Positions 1-7,014 of a stretch of DNA of 64,000 bases are shown piece by piece (positions within the stretch are counted from its first letter, which is position 1; every line of letters begins with the position of its first letter). The position numbers and the translations under genes are program-made. The notes below the pieces were generated by a model, which saw only the letters and a list, made by a program, of their open reading frames with translations, was not told where the DNA came from and searched no databases. The DNA comes from Hymenobacter metallicola (GTDB taxonomy: Bacteria > Bacteroidota > Bacteroidia > Cytophagales > Hymenobacteraceae): contig NZ_SRMB01000001.1 of assembly GCF_004745645.1 (NCBI RefSeq), forward strand, positions 1,488,001 through 1,552,000, given 5' to 3'.

Positions 1-1197
1 CACCCCGTATTCATGAAGTCGGCCAAGGGTGCCTGGCTCACCGACGTGGATGGCAACCGCTACCTGGACTTTATCAACTCCTGGGGCCCCATGATTCTGG
101 GCCACGCACCGGAAGTTGTGCTCAATGCCGTGCAGGAGGCTATTCAGGGTTCGTTGTCGTTTGGCGCCCCCACGCGCCGCGAAGTTGAAATGGCCGAGCT
201 GATCAAGAAAATGGTGCCCAGCATCGAAAAGGTTCGGCTGGTAAATTCGGGCACGGAAGCTACCATGTCGGCCATCCGCGTGGCTCGGGGCTACACCGGC
301 CGCAACAAGATCATCAAGTTTGAGGGCTGTTACCACGGCCACGGCGACTCCTTTCTGATTGCCGCCGGCAGCGGCGCCCTCACCCTGGGCACTCCCGATT
401 CGCCCGGCGTCACCGAAGGCGTGGCCCAGGACACCATCACGGTTCCCTACAACGACCTGGCAGCAGCTCGTCAGGCTCTTGAAGTCAACCAAGACCAGGT
501 AGCCGCCCTGATTCTGGAGCCAGTGGTCGGCAACATGGGCCTGGTAGCACCCGCCGAAGGCTACCTGCAGGGCCTGCGTGAGCTGTGCACCCGGCATGGT
601 GTTGTCCTGATTTTCGACGAAGTGATGACGGGTTTCCGCCTGGCCCGCGGCGGGGCGCAGGAGCTTTACGGCATCACGCCCGATATGACGACTCTGGGTA
701 AAATCATCGGGGGCGGCATGCCCGTGGGTGCCTACGGTGGCCGCCAGGACATTATGGACTGCGTGGCCCCTGCTGGCAAGGTGTACCAGGCTGGTACGCT
801 TTCCGGCAACCCGATTGCCACCGCTGCCGGCATTGCCCAGCTCACGTACCTGCAGGAACACCCCGAGCTCTACCCCGAGCTGGAGCGCATCACTACCCGC
901 ATTGCCGACGGCACCCGCCAGATTGCCGCCGACCTGGGCCTGAACTACACCGTCAACCAGGTGGGCTCGATGTTTAGCGTGTTCTTTACCAGCTCACCCG
1001 TCAACAACCTGGAAGACGCCAAAACTTCCGATACCGAAGCTTTCGGCCGCTACTTCCGCGCCATGTTGCACCGCGGCATCTACCTGGCCCCGGCCCAGTA
1101 CGAGGCCCTGTTCGTGTCCACAGCTATTACCGACGAGCTGGTCGACCAGTACCTGACGGCCTGCCGCGAGTCGATGCGCGAGGCGCACGGGCTGTAA
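1..1197 (+). CDS. hemL: Glutamate-1-semialdehyde 2,1-aminomutase, 5' end outside window
   Basis: PLP-dependent aminotransferase-fold enzyme that converts glutamate-1-semialdehyde to 5-aminolevulinate in the C5 route to heme; cytosolic. The reading frame is open to base 1, with His-Pro-Val-Phe before the first ATG at 13. Family members are about 430 residues and have a further N-terminal stretch, so the gene very probably starts left of the window. Visible family marks are the cofactor loop NSGTEATMSAIRVARG, the Asp of FDEVMTGFR and the PLP lysine in TLGKIIGGGMPVGAYGG. An intrinsic terminator lies about 155 bp downstream, inside a larger inverted repeat. Confidence 0.95.
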   Translation, partial: HPVFMKSAKGAWLTDVDGNRYLDFINSWGPMILGHAPEVVLNAVQEAIQGSLSFGAPTRREVEMAELIKKMVPSIEKVRLVNSGTEATMSAIRVARGYTGRNKIIKFEGCYHGHGDSFLIAAGSGALTLGTPDSPGVTEGVAQDTITVPYNDLAAARQALEVNQDQVAALILEPVVGNMGLVAPAEGYLQGLRELCTRHGVVLIFDEVMTGFRLARGGAQELYGITPDMTTLGKIIGGGMPVGAYGGRQDIMDCVAPAGKVYQAGTLSGNPIATAAGIAQLTYLQEHPELYPELERITTRIADGTRQIAADLGLNYTVNQVGSMFSVFFTSSPVNNLEDAKTSDTEAFGRYFRAMLHRGIYLAPAQYEALFVSTAITDELVDQYLTACRESMREAHGL

Positions 1198-1289
1198 GTA
1201 TTTCGGGAGGCAAAGAGGCATAGTCGCGTAGGCATTGCCAAACAACTCGACTACGCTCCCCTGCTTCTACCTGCACCCCCCCATAGCCT

Positions 1290-1444
1290 GTCATTGCGAG
1301 CGAAGCGCGGCAATCCGTCCTCTGCGCAGTACGACTCGTTCTTTTACCAGAAAGCCCTTTCCCGCATGAGCAGGAAAGGGTTTTTCACTTTAGGAAGCTC
1401 AGCACATTTCAGAGGACGGATTGCCGCGCTTCGCTCGCAATGAC
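1290..1444 (+). repeat. Composite inverted-repeat element, copy 1
   Basis: Perfect 34-bp arms (1290-1323 and 1411-1444) begin GTCATTGCGAGC and end in the reverse complement. The interior is shared with the elements at 3152-3306 and 15856-16003: CGCAGTACGAC after the left arm, and GGAAG..CTCAGCACATTTC before the right arm. A terminator hairpin sits in the centre. It lies 3' of hemL. The roughly 155-bp size and terminal inverted repeats resemble a small non-autonomous element, but no target-site duplication was established. Confidence 0.85.
1354..1385 (+). terminator. Intrinsic terminator of hemL
   Basis: Stem CCCTTTCC (1355-1362) pairs with GGAAAGGG (1373-1380) and is followed by five T. It is the core of the composite repeat around it. 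Confidence 0.75.
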
Positions 1445-1610
1445 GCTTTTTCTTTCAAACAGCTCAGTAGCATATCCTTGATTCCGCTGCCTACCCTTCG
1501 AAATTCAGCCGAACGAGTCGAGGCCATTTGGCGAAATGCACAGTTTTTTCGCTGCTTTTCCGAACCACGCCGGCAACCGGTTACCTTTGCGCCCAATCTG
1601 CTTTGCTGCC

Positions 1611-2474
1611 ATGCGCCATTTCCGAGTTCTTTTCTCCCTTGTTTTCCTGCTTGTCGCCTCCCTGGGCCCCTTGCATGCCCAGGTAGAAGCGCCGGCCGTT
1701 GCCAACAAACGTCTGTTCAACCGTACCGTAGACGAACTCAACTTCCGGACTATGGAAACGGTGTACGACAAGTCGTTTACCCGCAATAAGTTTCCGGTCA
1801 CGTTGCGTAGCCACAAGGCCCGCAAGGAGTTTGACGGGTACGGCGGCAATGCCAGCCTGAAGAAGCTGTTCTTGAACTATAACGACGTGTCGGAGCGATT
1901 CAAAGGCCGCTTCGGCAAGGGCCGCACCGATTTGGCGGAGTTCGAGAAGCAACTCAATTCCCTACTAGTCGACAAGAACTTCGAGTTCTTTATCCGCGTC
2001 CTGCCCCGCGACGAGCGGGTCGCCCTGATTCGCTCCCTGCAGCGGGCCATCAAGCAGGCCTCGGCCCAATTCAACGCCTCAGAAGACCCCAACCCGGAAG
2101 ACGTAGCCGTGGATGAAGCCGCCGTACCGCCCGCCGATATCGACGCGGTACCTGCCACCTCGGCTCCTGTGGAAGACCCCGAGCCCCAGCCGGAGACGTT
2201 AAGCAGCTCCCGCCCAGCTCCTTCCGGGGCCGTACGACCGTTGGATATCTCCGTCCGTCACGACTGGGTCGACTACCTGGCCCTGATCTTGTCGGCCACC
2301 TCGGCGCTGCTCCTGTTCTACCTCATCACCACCGTGTTGCCCGATCTGCGGGCCCGTCTCGATGGCCTAGCCGAGGAACTGGAAGAGCGGCAGTCGGACG
2401 GCGGCCGCCCCCGCAAGCGCCCTGCTGGCTCGCTGCCCCAGGACCGCTACGGCGACGAAGATGACCCCGAGTAA
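1611..2474 (+). CDS. Hypothetical exported protein with C-terminal membrane anchor
   Basis: Not recognised as a known family. The ATG at 1611 is chosen over the in-frame ATG at 1536 because it opens a clean signal peptide (MRHFRVLFSLVFLLVASLG, cleavage likely after LHAQ). The 287-residue product then has a charged, probably helical region, a Pro/Ala/Glu-rich linker at about 165-220, one hydrophobic segment near 235-260 (LALILSATSALLLFYLITTV) and a short charged tail. This predicts a protein tethered to the inner membrane by its C-terminus with most of its mass in the periplasm. It lies alone between hemL and dcd, with about 100 bp before dcd, and could be co-transcribed with dcd. Confidence 0.75.
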   Translation: MRHFRVLFSLVFLLVASLGPLHAQVEAPAVANKRLFNRTVDELNFRTMETVYDKSFTRNKFPVTLRSHKARKEFDGYGGNASLKKLFLNYNDVSERFKGRFGKGRTDLAEFEKQLNSLLVDKNFEFFIRVLPRDERVALIRSLQRAIKQASAQFNASEDPNPEDVAVDEAAVPPADIDAVPATSAPVEDPEPQPETLSSSRPAPSGAVRPLDISVRHDWVDYLALILSATSALLLFYLITTVLPDLRARLDGLAEELEERQSDGGRPRKRPAGSLPQDRYGDEDDPE

Positions 2475-2573
2475 CCTCTATGGTTGAATGTTGCATCACA
2501 TAGCAACTCCTGCGCTGTCGGCAGGTATCCCAGCACGGCATTCACCCCTCCGCATTAATCACTCCCCCTTTCC

Positions 2574-3113
2574 ATGATTCTTACCGATCAGCAGATCCTG
2601 GCCGAAATTGAGCGCGGCAACATCGTCATTGAACCCTACGACCCCAGCTGCCTGGGTACGAATTCTTATGATGTGCACCTAGGCCGCTACCTAGCCACCT
2701 ACCGCGACAACGTGCTGGATGCGCGCAAACACAACCAAATTGACGTGTTTGAAATACCCGCTGAAGAGGGCTTCGTGCTGCAGCCCGGCGTACTGTACCT
2801 CGGCGTCACGGAGGAATATACCGAAAGCCACGCGCAGGTTCCCTTCCTGGAAGGGAAGTCGAGCGTAGGTCGCCTGGGTATCGATATCCATGCAACTGCC
2901 GGCAAGGGCGACGTTGGTTTCTGCAATACCTGGACCCTGGAAATTTCCGTAACCCAACAGGTGCGCGTATACGCAGGCATGCCCATCGGCCAGCTCATTT
3001 ACTTCGCCGTGCAGGGTGATGTGCAAACCTTCTACAACCGTAAAGCCAACGCCAAATACAACGACCGCACCGACAAGCCCGTCGAGTCTATGATGTGGAA
3101 AAACACCTTTTAA
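2574..3113 (+). CDS. dcd: dCTP deaminase
   Basis: Deaminates dCTP to dUTP, feeding dTTP synthesis; cytosolic homotrimer of the dUTPase/dCTP deaminase fold. The 179-residue length fits the family. Recognisable blocks are the N-terminal ILTDQQILAEIERG, the nucleotide-binding LEGKSSVGRLGIDIHATAG, and WTLEISV, which carries the catalytic glutamate. The C-terminal KYNDRTDKPVESMMWKNTF is the usual tail. The gene ends directly before a degenerate copy of the composite repeat with its own terminator. Bacteroidota Dcd is normally the monofunctional enzyme; sequence alone does not exclude a bifunctional dUTP-releasing form. Confidence 0.95.
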   Translation: MILTDQQILAEIERGNIVIEPYDPSCLGTNSYDVHLGRYLATYRDNVLDARKHNQIDVFEIPAEEGFVLQPGVLYLGVTEEYTESHAQVPFLEGKSSVGRLGIDIHATAGKGDVGFCNTWTLEISVTQQVRVYAGMPIGQLIYFAVQGDVQTFYNRKANAKYNDRTDKPVESMMWKNTF

Positions 3114-3151
3114 GGTGCGGAAGCGGGGGAATGTGCTAACGCCCCAGACTT

Positions 3152-3306
3152 ATCCCTGCGAACGAAGCGCGGGCACACGTCCGCTGCGTCCTGCGACACG
3201 ATTTTTTACCAGAAAGCCCTTTGCTACCGCGTGTAGCAAAGGGCTTTTTAGCTTGGAAGGCTGCGCTCATTTCCGAGGACGCTGGCTTTGCACTGCTCGC
3301 CCTGAC
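3152..3306 (+). repeat. Composite inverted-repeat element, copy 2 (degenerate)
   Basis: Collinear with copy 1 (TGCGAACGAAGCGCGG, then CCTGCGACACGATT, TTTTACCAGAAAGCCC, a core hairpin, GGAAGGCTGCGCTCATTTC and a decayed right arm), but the outer arms no longer pair well. The core hairpin is intact: 3215-3227 pairs perfectly with 3233-3245 and is followed by a T run. Only the terminator has kept its pairing. The rest of the 3114-3481 gap holds no supported gene. Confidence 0.7.
3215..3249 (+). terminator. Intrinsic terminator of dcd
   Basis: Perfect 13-bp stem AGCCCTTTGCTAC/GTAGCAAAGGGCT with a 5-nt loop, followed by TTTT. Confidence 0.8.
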
Positions 3307-3481
3307 TCATTTCTCGCAGCTGCCGCATTGCTCTTGGCTTTCTACCTTAGCGCTTGAGCACCTTATCTTACCCGAACTCGCTGGCACAGTTTTTCGTTAG
3401 CCTTACATACCTGCCAGGCGCTGAGGCACTCTTTTCGGCTGAATGGCAGCTTTTTATTTATCAATCAAACGCTTCTAGACC

Positions 3482-3994
3482 ATGCGAAATCAACTTGCCA
3501 CCGCCGCGCTGATTCTGGCCGCAACGCTGGGCGCGCAGGCTCAGCAGAAGCCCGCTATAGTTCAGCCTCAGGACAAAACCAAGACCACGCCTCGCCTAAG
3601 CGCGGTACAGGAGCGCGCCAAGCGCCTCTCCGACCAGATGGCCCGCGACCTGCGGCTCAATGGCTACCAGTCCACTCGTCTGCGCGCCATTAACGAAGAT
3701 AAGGTAGCTAAAATGGCGGCTATTGAGCAGAAGAATGCCGGTAACCCTCGGCTGATCGATGAGCAGTGCGGCTTGGTGTGCCGCGAGCGGGACCAAGAGT
3801 TGCGCGGAGTACTGAGCAATTCCCAGTATAGCGCCTACTACGACTCCCGCGAGGATTTCTACAAATACGACAAGGACTACGCCAAGCAAACTAATGCAGT
3901 GTTTGTAAAGTCGGTGCAGAACCCGCTGCCCGCCAGCAGTCGCGGTGCCACCATTGGCCCGGCCCGTACATCGGGCGCCGAAACCGGCCGCTAG
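3482..3994 (+). CDS. Small secreted protein, Spy/CpxP-like in character
   Basis: 170 residues with a clear signal peptide (MRNQLATAALILAATLGAQA, cleavage before QQKP). The mature part is highly charged and probably helical, with the segment ERAKRLSDQMARDLRLNGYQSTRLRAIN followed by alternating Lys/Glu/Arg. This resembles the small periplasmic Spy/CpxP-type and DUF4890-like proteins common in Bacteroidota, which are thought to act in envelope stress. The assignment rests on composition only. Two cysteines (CGLVCRERD) could form a disulfide. Its own terminator follows within 30 bp, so it is probably a single-gene unit. Confidence 0.75.
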   Translation: MRNQLATAALILAATLGAQAQQKPAIVQPQDKTKTTPRLSAVQERAKRLSDQMARDLRLNGYQSTRLRAINEDKVAKMAAIEQKNAGNPRLIDEQCGLVCRERDQELRGVLSNSQYSAYYDSREDFYKYDKDYAKQTNAVFVKSVQNPLPASSRGATIGPARTSGAETGR

Positions 3995-4020
3995 ATTCTG
4001 CTGGTTCCCAGGTATAGAAA

Positions 4021-4052
4021 AAGCCCCGCTGGATTGCTCCGGCGGGGCTTTT
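4021..4052 (+). terminator. Intrinsic terminator
   Basis: AAGCCCCGCTGGA pairs with TCCGGCGGGGCTT (one G-U) around a TTGC loop, then TT. It ends the small secreted-protein gene; the A run before it lets it also serve the minus-strand gldC. Confidence 0.75.
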
Positions 4053-4157
4053 CTGTTGAGTCAGAACGGGGTAGAGACGCATACTGGCGTCTTGTCCTTT
4101 GCGCCGGTTGAACGAATGGTGCTCAACGGCCAGACGCTAGTACGCGTCGCTGCGCCC

Positions 4158-4496
4158 TTAGCGCTGCTCGGCTTCCTGCTTGTTGAGGTAGTCGGTCAGC
4201 TCGCGGCAGAGGTTGCGCATTTTGGTGGCCATTTCCGTGTCGTTGGTAGCCGTAATCAGGCTTTCGGCCATGGCACCCATGGTGTCCACGTAGAAGCGCT
4301 TCATCTCGTCGACGGGCATTTCCTTGGTCCACAGGTCAATTTTCATCGTGCCGCGCTCGTCCCGGTCCCAGAGGGCAATGTTGATGGCCTTGGCAAAGTG
4401 AATATCGGGCCCCGCGTCGGTAGCCGTCCAGCTGATGGCCTCGGGTACTTTCTGGTCATCGAGGGCAATGCTGAAGCGGATTTCAGATTTTTTCAT
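4158..4496 (-). CDS. gldC: Gliding motility protein GldC
   Basis: 112 residues, usual size for GldC. It begins MKKSEIRFSIALDDQKVPE and contains the family-typical sequences ISWTATDAG and KAINIALWDRDERGTMKIDLWTKEMPVDEMKRFY. GldC is a cytoplasmic accessory protein of Bacteroidota gliding motility; its biochemical role is unknown and it is not part of the core T9SS. It is downstream of dnaN on the same strand, but a 29-bp-arm inverted repeat separates them, so a shared transcript is doubtful. Confidence 0.92.
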   Translation of the reverse strand: MKKSEIRFSIALDDQKVPEAISWTATDAGPDIHFAKAINIALWDRDERGTMKIDLWTKEMPVDEMKRFYVDTMGAMAESLITATNDTEMATKMRNLCRELTDYLNKQEAEQR

Positions 4497-4522
4497 CGGA
4501 AGGATGTTCTTGTAAAAAAGTG

Positions 4523-4622
4523 TGTCATCCTGAGCTTGCGAAGGACCTTATTTCAGTTGAACATAAGCCGTTGTTACGACTCGTCCTTTCGTGATAAGGT
4601 CCTTCGCAAGCTCAGGATGACA
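4523..4622. repeat. Inverted repeat with perfect 29-bp arms
   Basis: Arms 4523-4551 and 4594-4622 are exact reverse complements beginning TGTCATCCTGAGCTTGCG. The 42-bp interior shows no further structure. The arm sequence differs from the GTCATTGCGAGC family. It sits at the 3' end of dnaN and 5' of gldC. A short related fragment (GTCATCCTTCGCACGCTCGG) is at about 47129. Confidence 0.85.
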
Positions 4623-4669
4623 GATGGTTTTTGTTTTGCGAATGTGCTACTGAGCCCAGTAAACCGAGC

Positions 4670-5794
4670 TTACACGTAGTTGTTCAGCATCACCGGCATG
4701 ACCAGCATCAGGATGCTTTCGTTGTCGTCGGCGACGGTGGGCATGAGCAGGCCGGCGCGGTTGGGGGTGCTCAGCTCCAGGGTGATTTCCTCGGAGTCGA
4801 TGTTAGAAAGCATCTCGGACAGGAAGCGGGCATTGAAGCCGATTTCCATGTCCTCGCCCTCGTACTGGCAGGCCAGGCGCTCATTGGCCTCGTTGCTGAA
4901 GTCGAGGTCTTCGGCCGAAATGGTCAGCTCGGAGCCGGCCAGGCGTAGGCGCACCTGGTGGGTGGTCTTGTTCGAGTAAATCATGATGCGCTTCACCGAG
5001 TTGAGGAACTCCGAGCGGCTGATGATGAGCTTGTTGGGGTTGCTGACCGGAATTACGTTTTCGTAATCGGGGTAGCGCTCGTCAATCAGGCGGCACACGA
5101 GGCGCATCTGGTTGAAGCTGAAGAAGGCATTGGAATTGTTGAACTCGACGCGCACGGTAGTTGCCTCGGAGGGCAGGGCACCTTTCAAGAGATTAAAAGC
5201 CTTGCGGGGAATAATCAGGTTGGCCGTCTGGCCGGCACCCACGTCGGAGCGGCGGTAGCGCAGCAGGCGGTGGCCGTCGGTGGCCACAAAGGTTACCTGG
5301 GCGTCGGCCAGCTGCACCAGAATGCCGGTCATGGCCGGGCGCAGCTCGTCGGTGCTAACAGCGAAGATGGTCTTGTTGATGGCGCGCTGCAGCGACGAAG
5401 AGGGAATCTCAATCGGGGCCGAACCTTTTACCACGGGCACGCGGGGGAAGTCGGTAGCGTTTTCGCCGGCCAGCTTGTAGCGGCCGTTGGCCGAGGCAAT
5501 TTCAATGGTATAGGTTTCCTCGTCCAGGGTGAAAGTCACGGGCTGGTCGGGCAGGTTCTTCAGGGTGTCGAGCAGGATGCGGGCCGGGGCGGCAATGCGG
5601 CCACTCTCGCGGGCTTCCACGGGCAGCTCGGTAATCATGCTGGTCTCCAGGTCGGAGGCCGTAATCGTCAGTTTGCCATCCTCGATTTCAAAGAGAAAGT
5701 TCTCCAGAATCGGCACCACGGGGTTGTTGGTCACCACGCCATTGATGCTCTGCAGCTGCTTGAGCAAGGCGGAAGACGATACGATAAACTTCAT
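4670..5794 (-). CDS. dnaN: DNA polymerase III subunit beta (sliding clamp)
   Basis: Ring-shaped processivity clamp of the replicative polymerase, 374 residues from the chosen start. The product opens MKFIVSSSALLKQLQSINGVV, carries the typical FLFEIEDGKLTITASDLET and GRYKLAGE blocks, and ends with a clamp C-terminus (ILMLVMPVMLNN). The frame is open to 5848, but the ATG at 5794 is preferred: family members start with MKFIVSS-like sequence, and an exact -7 element at 5831-5838 would put the transcript start downstream of the longer start. No dnaA or other origin gene is nearby. Confidence 0.97.
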   Translation of the reverse strand: MKFIVSSSALLKQLQSINGVVTNNPVVPILENFLFEIEDGKLTITASDLETSMITELPVEARESGRIAAPARILLDTLKNLPDQPVTFTLDEETYTIEIASANGRYKLAGENATDFPRVPVVKGSAPIEIPSSSLQRAINKTIFAVSTDELRPAMTGILVQLADAQVTFVATDGHRLLRYRRSDVGAGQTANLIIPRKAFNLLKGALPSEATTVRVEFNNSNAFFSFNQMRLVCRLIDERYPDYENVIPVSNPNKLIISRSEFLNSVKRIMIYSNKTTHQVRLRLAGSELTISAEDLDFSNEANERLACQYEGEDMEIGFNARFLSEMLSNIDSEEITLELSTPNRAGLLMPTVADDNESILMLVMPVMLNNYV

Positions 5795-5830
5795 ATAGGC
5801 GGGGTTGGCTGGCGGTGTAAAGTAGAGGAC

Positions 5831-5838
5831 AAAGATAG
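5831..5838 (-). promoter_or_regulatory. Candidate -7 element for dnaN
   Basis: On the minus strand this reads TATCTTTG, an exact match to the Bacteroidota -7 consensus TAnnTTTG, about 37 bp before the dnaN ATG. No convincing -33 TTG is at the usual spacing. Confidence 0.5.
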
Positions 5839-6010
5839 GAAACCGCAACCGGGTTTTCTAGTGACCGAGCGGGCGGGTTATCGTCATTGCGGGACCAGGC
5901 CCGCAGGGCCAAAGTGGGCGGCCCGGCCCAGTTCAGCCTATTCATTCAACTCAACCATTGAGTTCTTGCCGAAATAGTGGTTCTTTAAGAAGGGTTATTG
6001 GTTCTGCACT

Positions 6011-6463
6011 ATGCTTTTATCACCTCCTGCTTCCCTATACCACTTAGCGTACCAGAGCACAGCAACCGGTATGCCTACTGAGCAAGACCTGGAGGAACTG
6101 CTGGTGCAGGCCCGCGCCACGAATCAACAACACGGCCTGACCGGCGTGCTGCTTTATTGTGAAGGGCGGTTTATGCAGGTGCTTGAGGGGTCGGAAGAAG
6201 CCGTGCAGGGTATCTACGCCCGCATTGAGCGTGACCTGCGGCATCACAACGTCATCAAGTTCACGGATGGCCCCATCCGCCGGCGGAGCTTCTCTACTTG
6301 GTCGATGGGCTTTAAGGCCGTCCATCCCGAGGACTTTCAGCACCTGGCATGCTATCTGAACCCGGCCGCCCCCTCCTTTCCGCCTACCGTGCCCGAAACC
6401 GATACCAGCACCCTGCACGCGCTGCTGGCCTCTTTTCTAACCGACGAATCCATCCGGTACTAA
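6011..6463 (+). CDS. Stand-alone BLUF-domain blue-light sensor, copy 1
   Basis: 150 residues made almost entirely of one BLUF (FAD-binding blue-light) domain. Residues aligned with the AppA photocycle set are present with the same spacing: Tyr14, Asn38, Gln56, Trp97 and Met99 (AppA Y21, N45, Q63, W104, M106). Motifs LAYQS, LTGVLLYCEGRFMQVLEG and WSMGF are clear. There is no output domain, so signalling should be by protein contact. A second BLUF gene follows 92 bp downstream and is plainly a paralogue. The 216-bp gap before it (5795-6010) holds only the dnaN promoter and a fragment resembling the TCATTGCG repeats. Confidence 0.93.
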   Translation: MLLSPPASLYHLAYQSTATGMPTEQDLEELLVQARATNQQHGLTGVLLYCEGRFMQVLEGSEEAVQGIYARIERDLRHHNVIKFTDGPIRRRSFSTWSMGFKAVHPEDFQHLACYLNPAAPSFPPTVPETDTSTLHALLASFLTDESIRY

Positions 6464-6555
6464 GCTTTTTTCACTAGCCCGGCGGCCAGGTTGTATTTAA
6501 ATTGACCCGACCATTGCGCAGATGCGGCAAATCTTTTTACTTGTAGATATCCTAT

Positions 6556-7014
6556 ATGTATTTGCACCGCATGCCTGCCGCGTCCCACTACCACCTGGTT
6601 TACCAGAGCAACGTAACTGCCCCCCTAAGCCAACCCGAACTCGAAGCGCTGCTGGTGCAGTCGCGCGCCTGGAACCACAGCCACGACCTGACCGGCGTGC
6701 TACTCTACTGTGACTCGAACATTATTCAGGTGCTGGAGGGCCCCGAAGAGGAGGTAGAATACATCTTCGCCCGCATCGAGCAGGACCTGCGCCACTACGA
6801 CGTGACCAAGCTGGCCGACGGGCCCATTCCGCGCCGCAACTTCTCGCAGTGGTCCATGGGCTTTAAATCGGTGCACCCGGGGGACTTGACCTACCTGGCT
6901 GGCTACCTGAACCCGGCTGCCCCAACATATTCCGCCGCTATTGCCGAAACCAACGTCTCGTCGCTGCACGAGTTGCTGGCCGCCTTCGTTACCGACGAAC
7001 CGATTCGGTACTAG
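6556..7014 (+). CDS. Stand-alone BLUF-domain blue-light sensor, copy 2
   Basis: Single BLUF domain of 152 residues, or 147 if translation starts at the ATG at 6571, which is equally plausible. Photochemical residues are conserved in register: Tyr16, Asn40, Gln58, Trp99, Met101. It shares well over half its residues with copy 1, including the tail (AAPTYSAAIAETNVSSLHELLAAFVTDEPIRY against a very similar end), so this is a tandem duplication. The flavin-pocket neighbourhood differs (CDSNIIQVLEG against CEGRFMQVLEG), which could tune lifetime or partner choice. Its TAG overlaps the stop of the convergent oxidase gene in a shared CTAG. Confidence 0.92.
   Translation: MYLHRMPAASHYHLVYQSNVTAPLSQPELEALLVQSRAWNHSHDLTGVLLYCDSNIIQVLEGPEEEVEYIFARIEQDLRHYDVTKLADGPIPRRNFSQWSMGFKSVHPGDLTYLAGYLNPAAPTYSAAIAETNVSSLHELLAAFVTDEPIRY

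Noticed and set aside
3115..3357. 80-codon plus-strand open frame
   Set aside because: Lies entirely in the degenerate composite repeat and its surroundings; no protein-like features.
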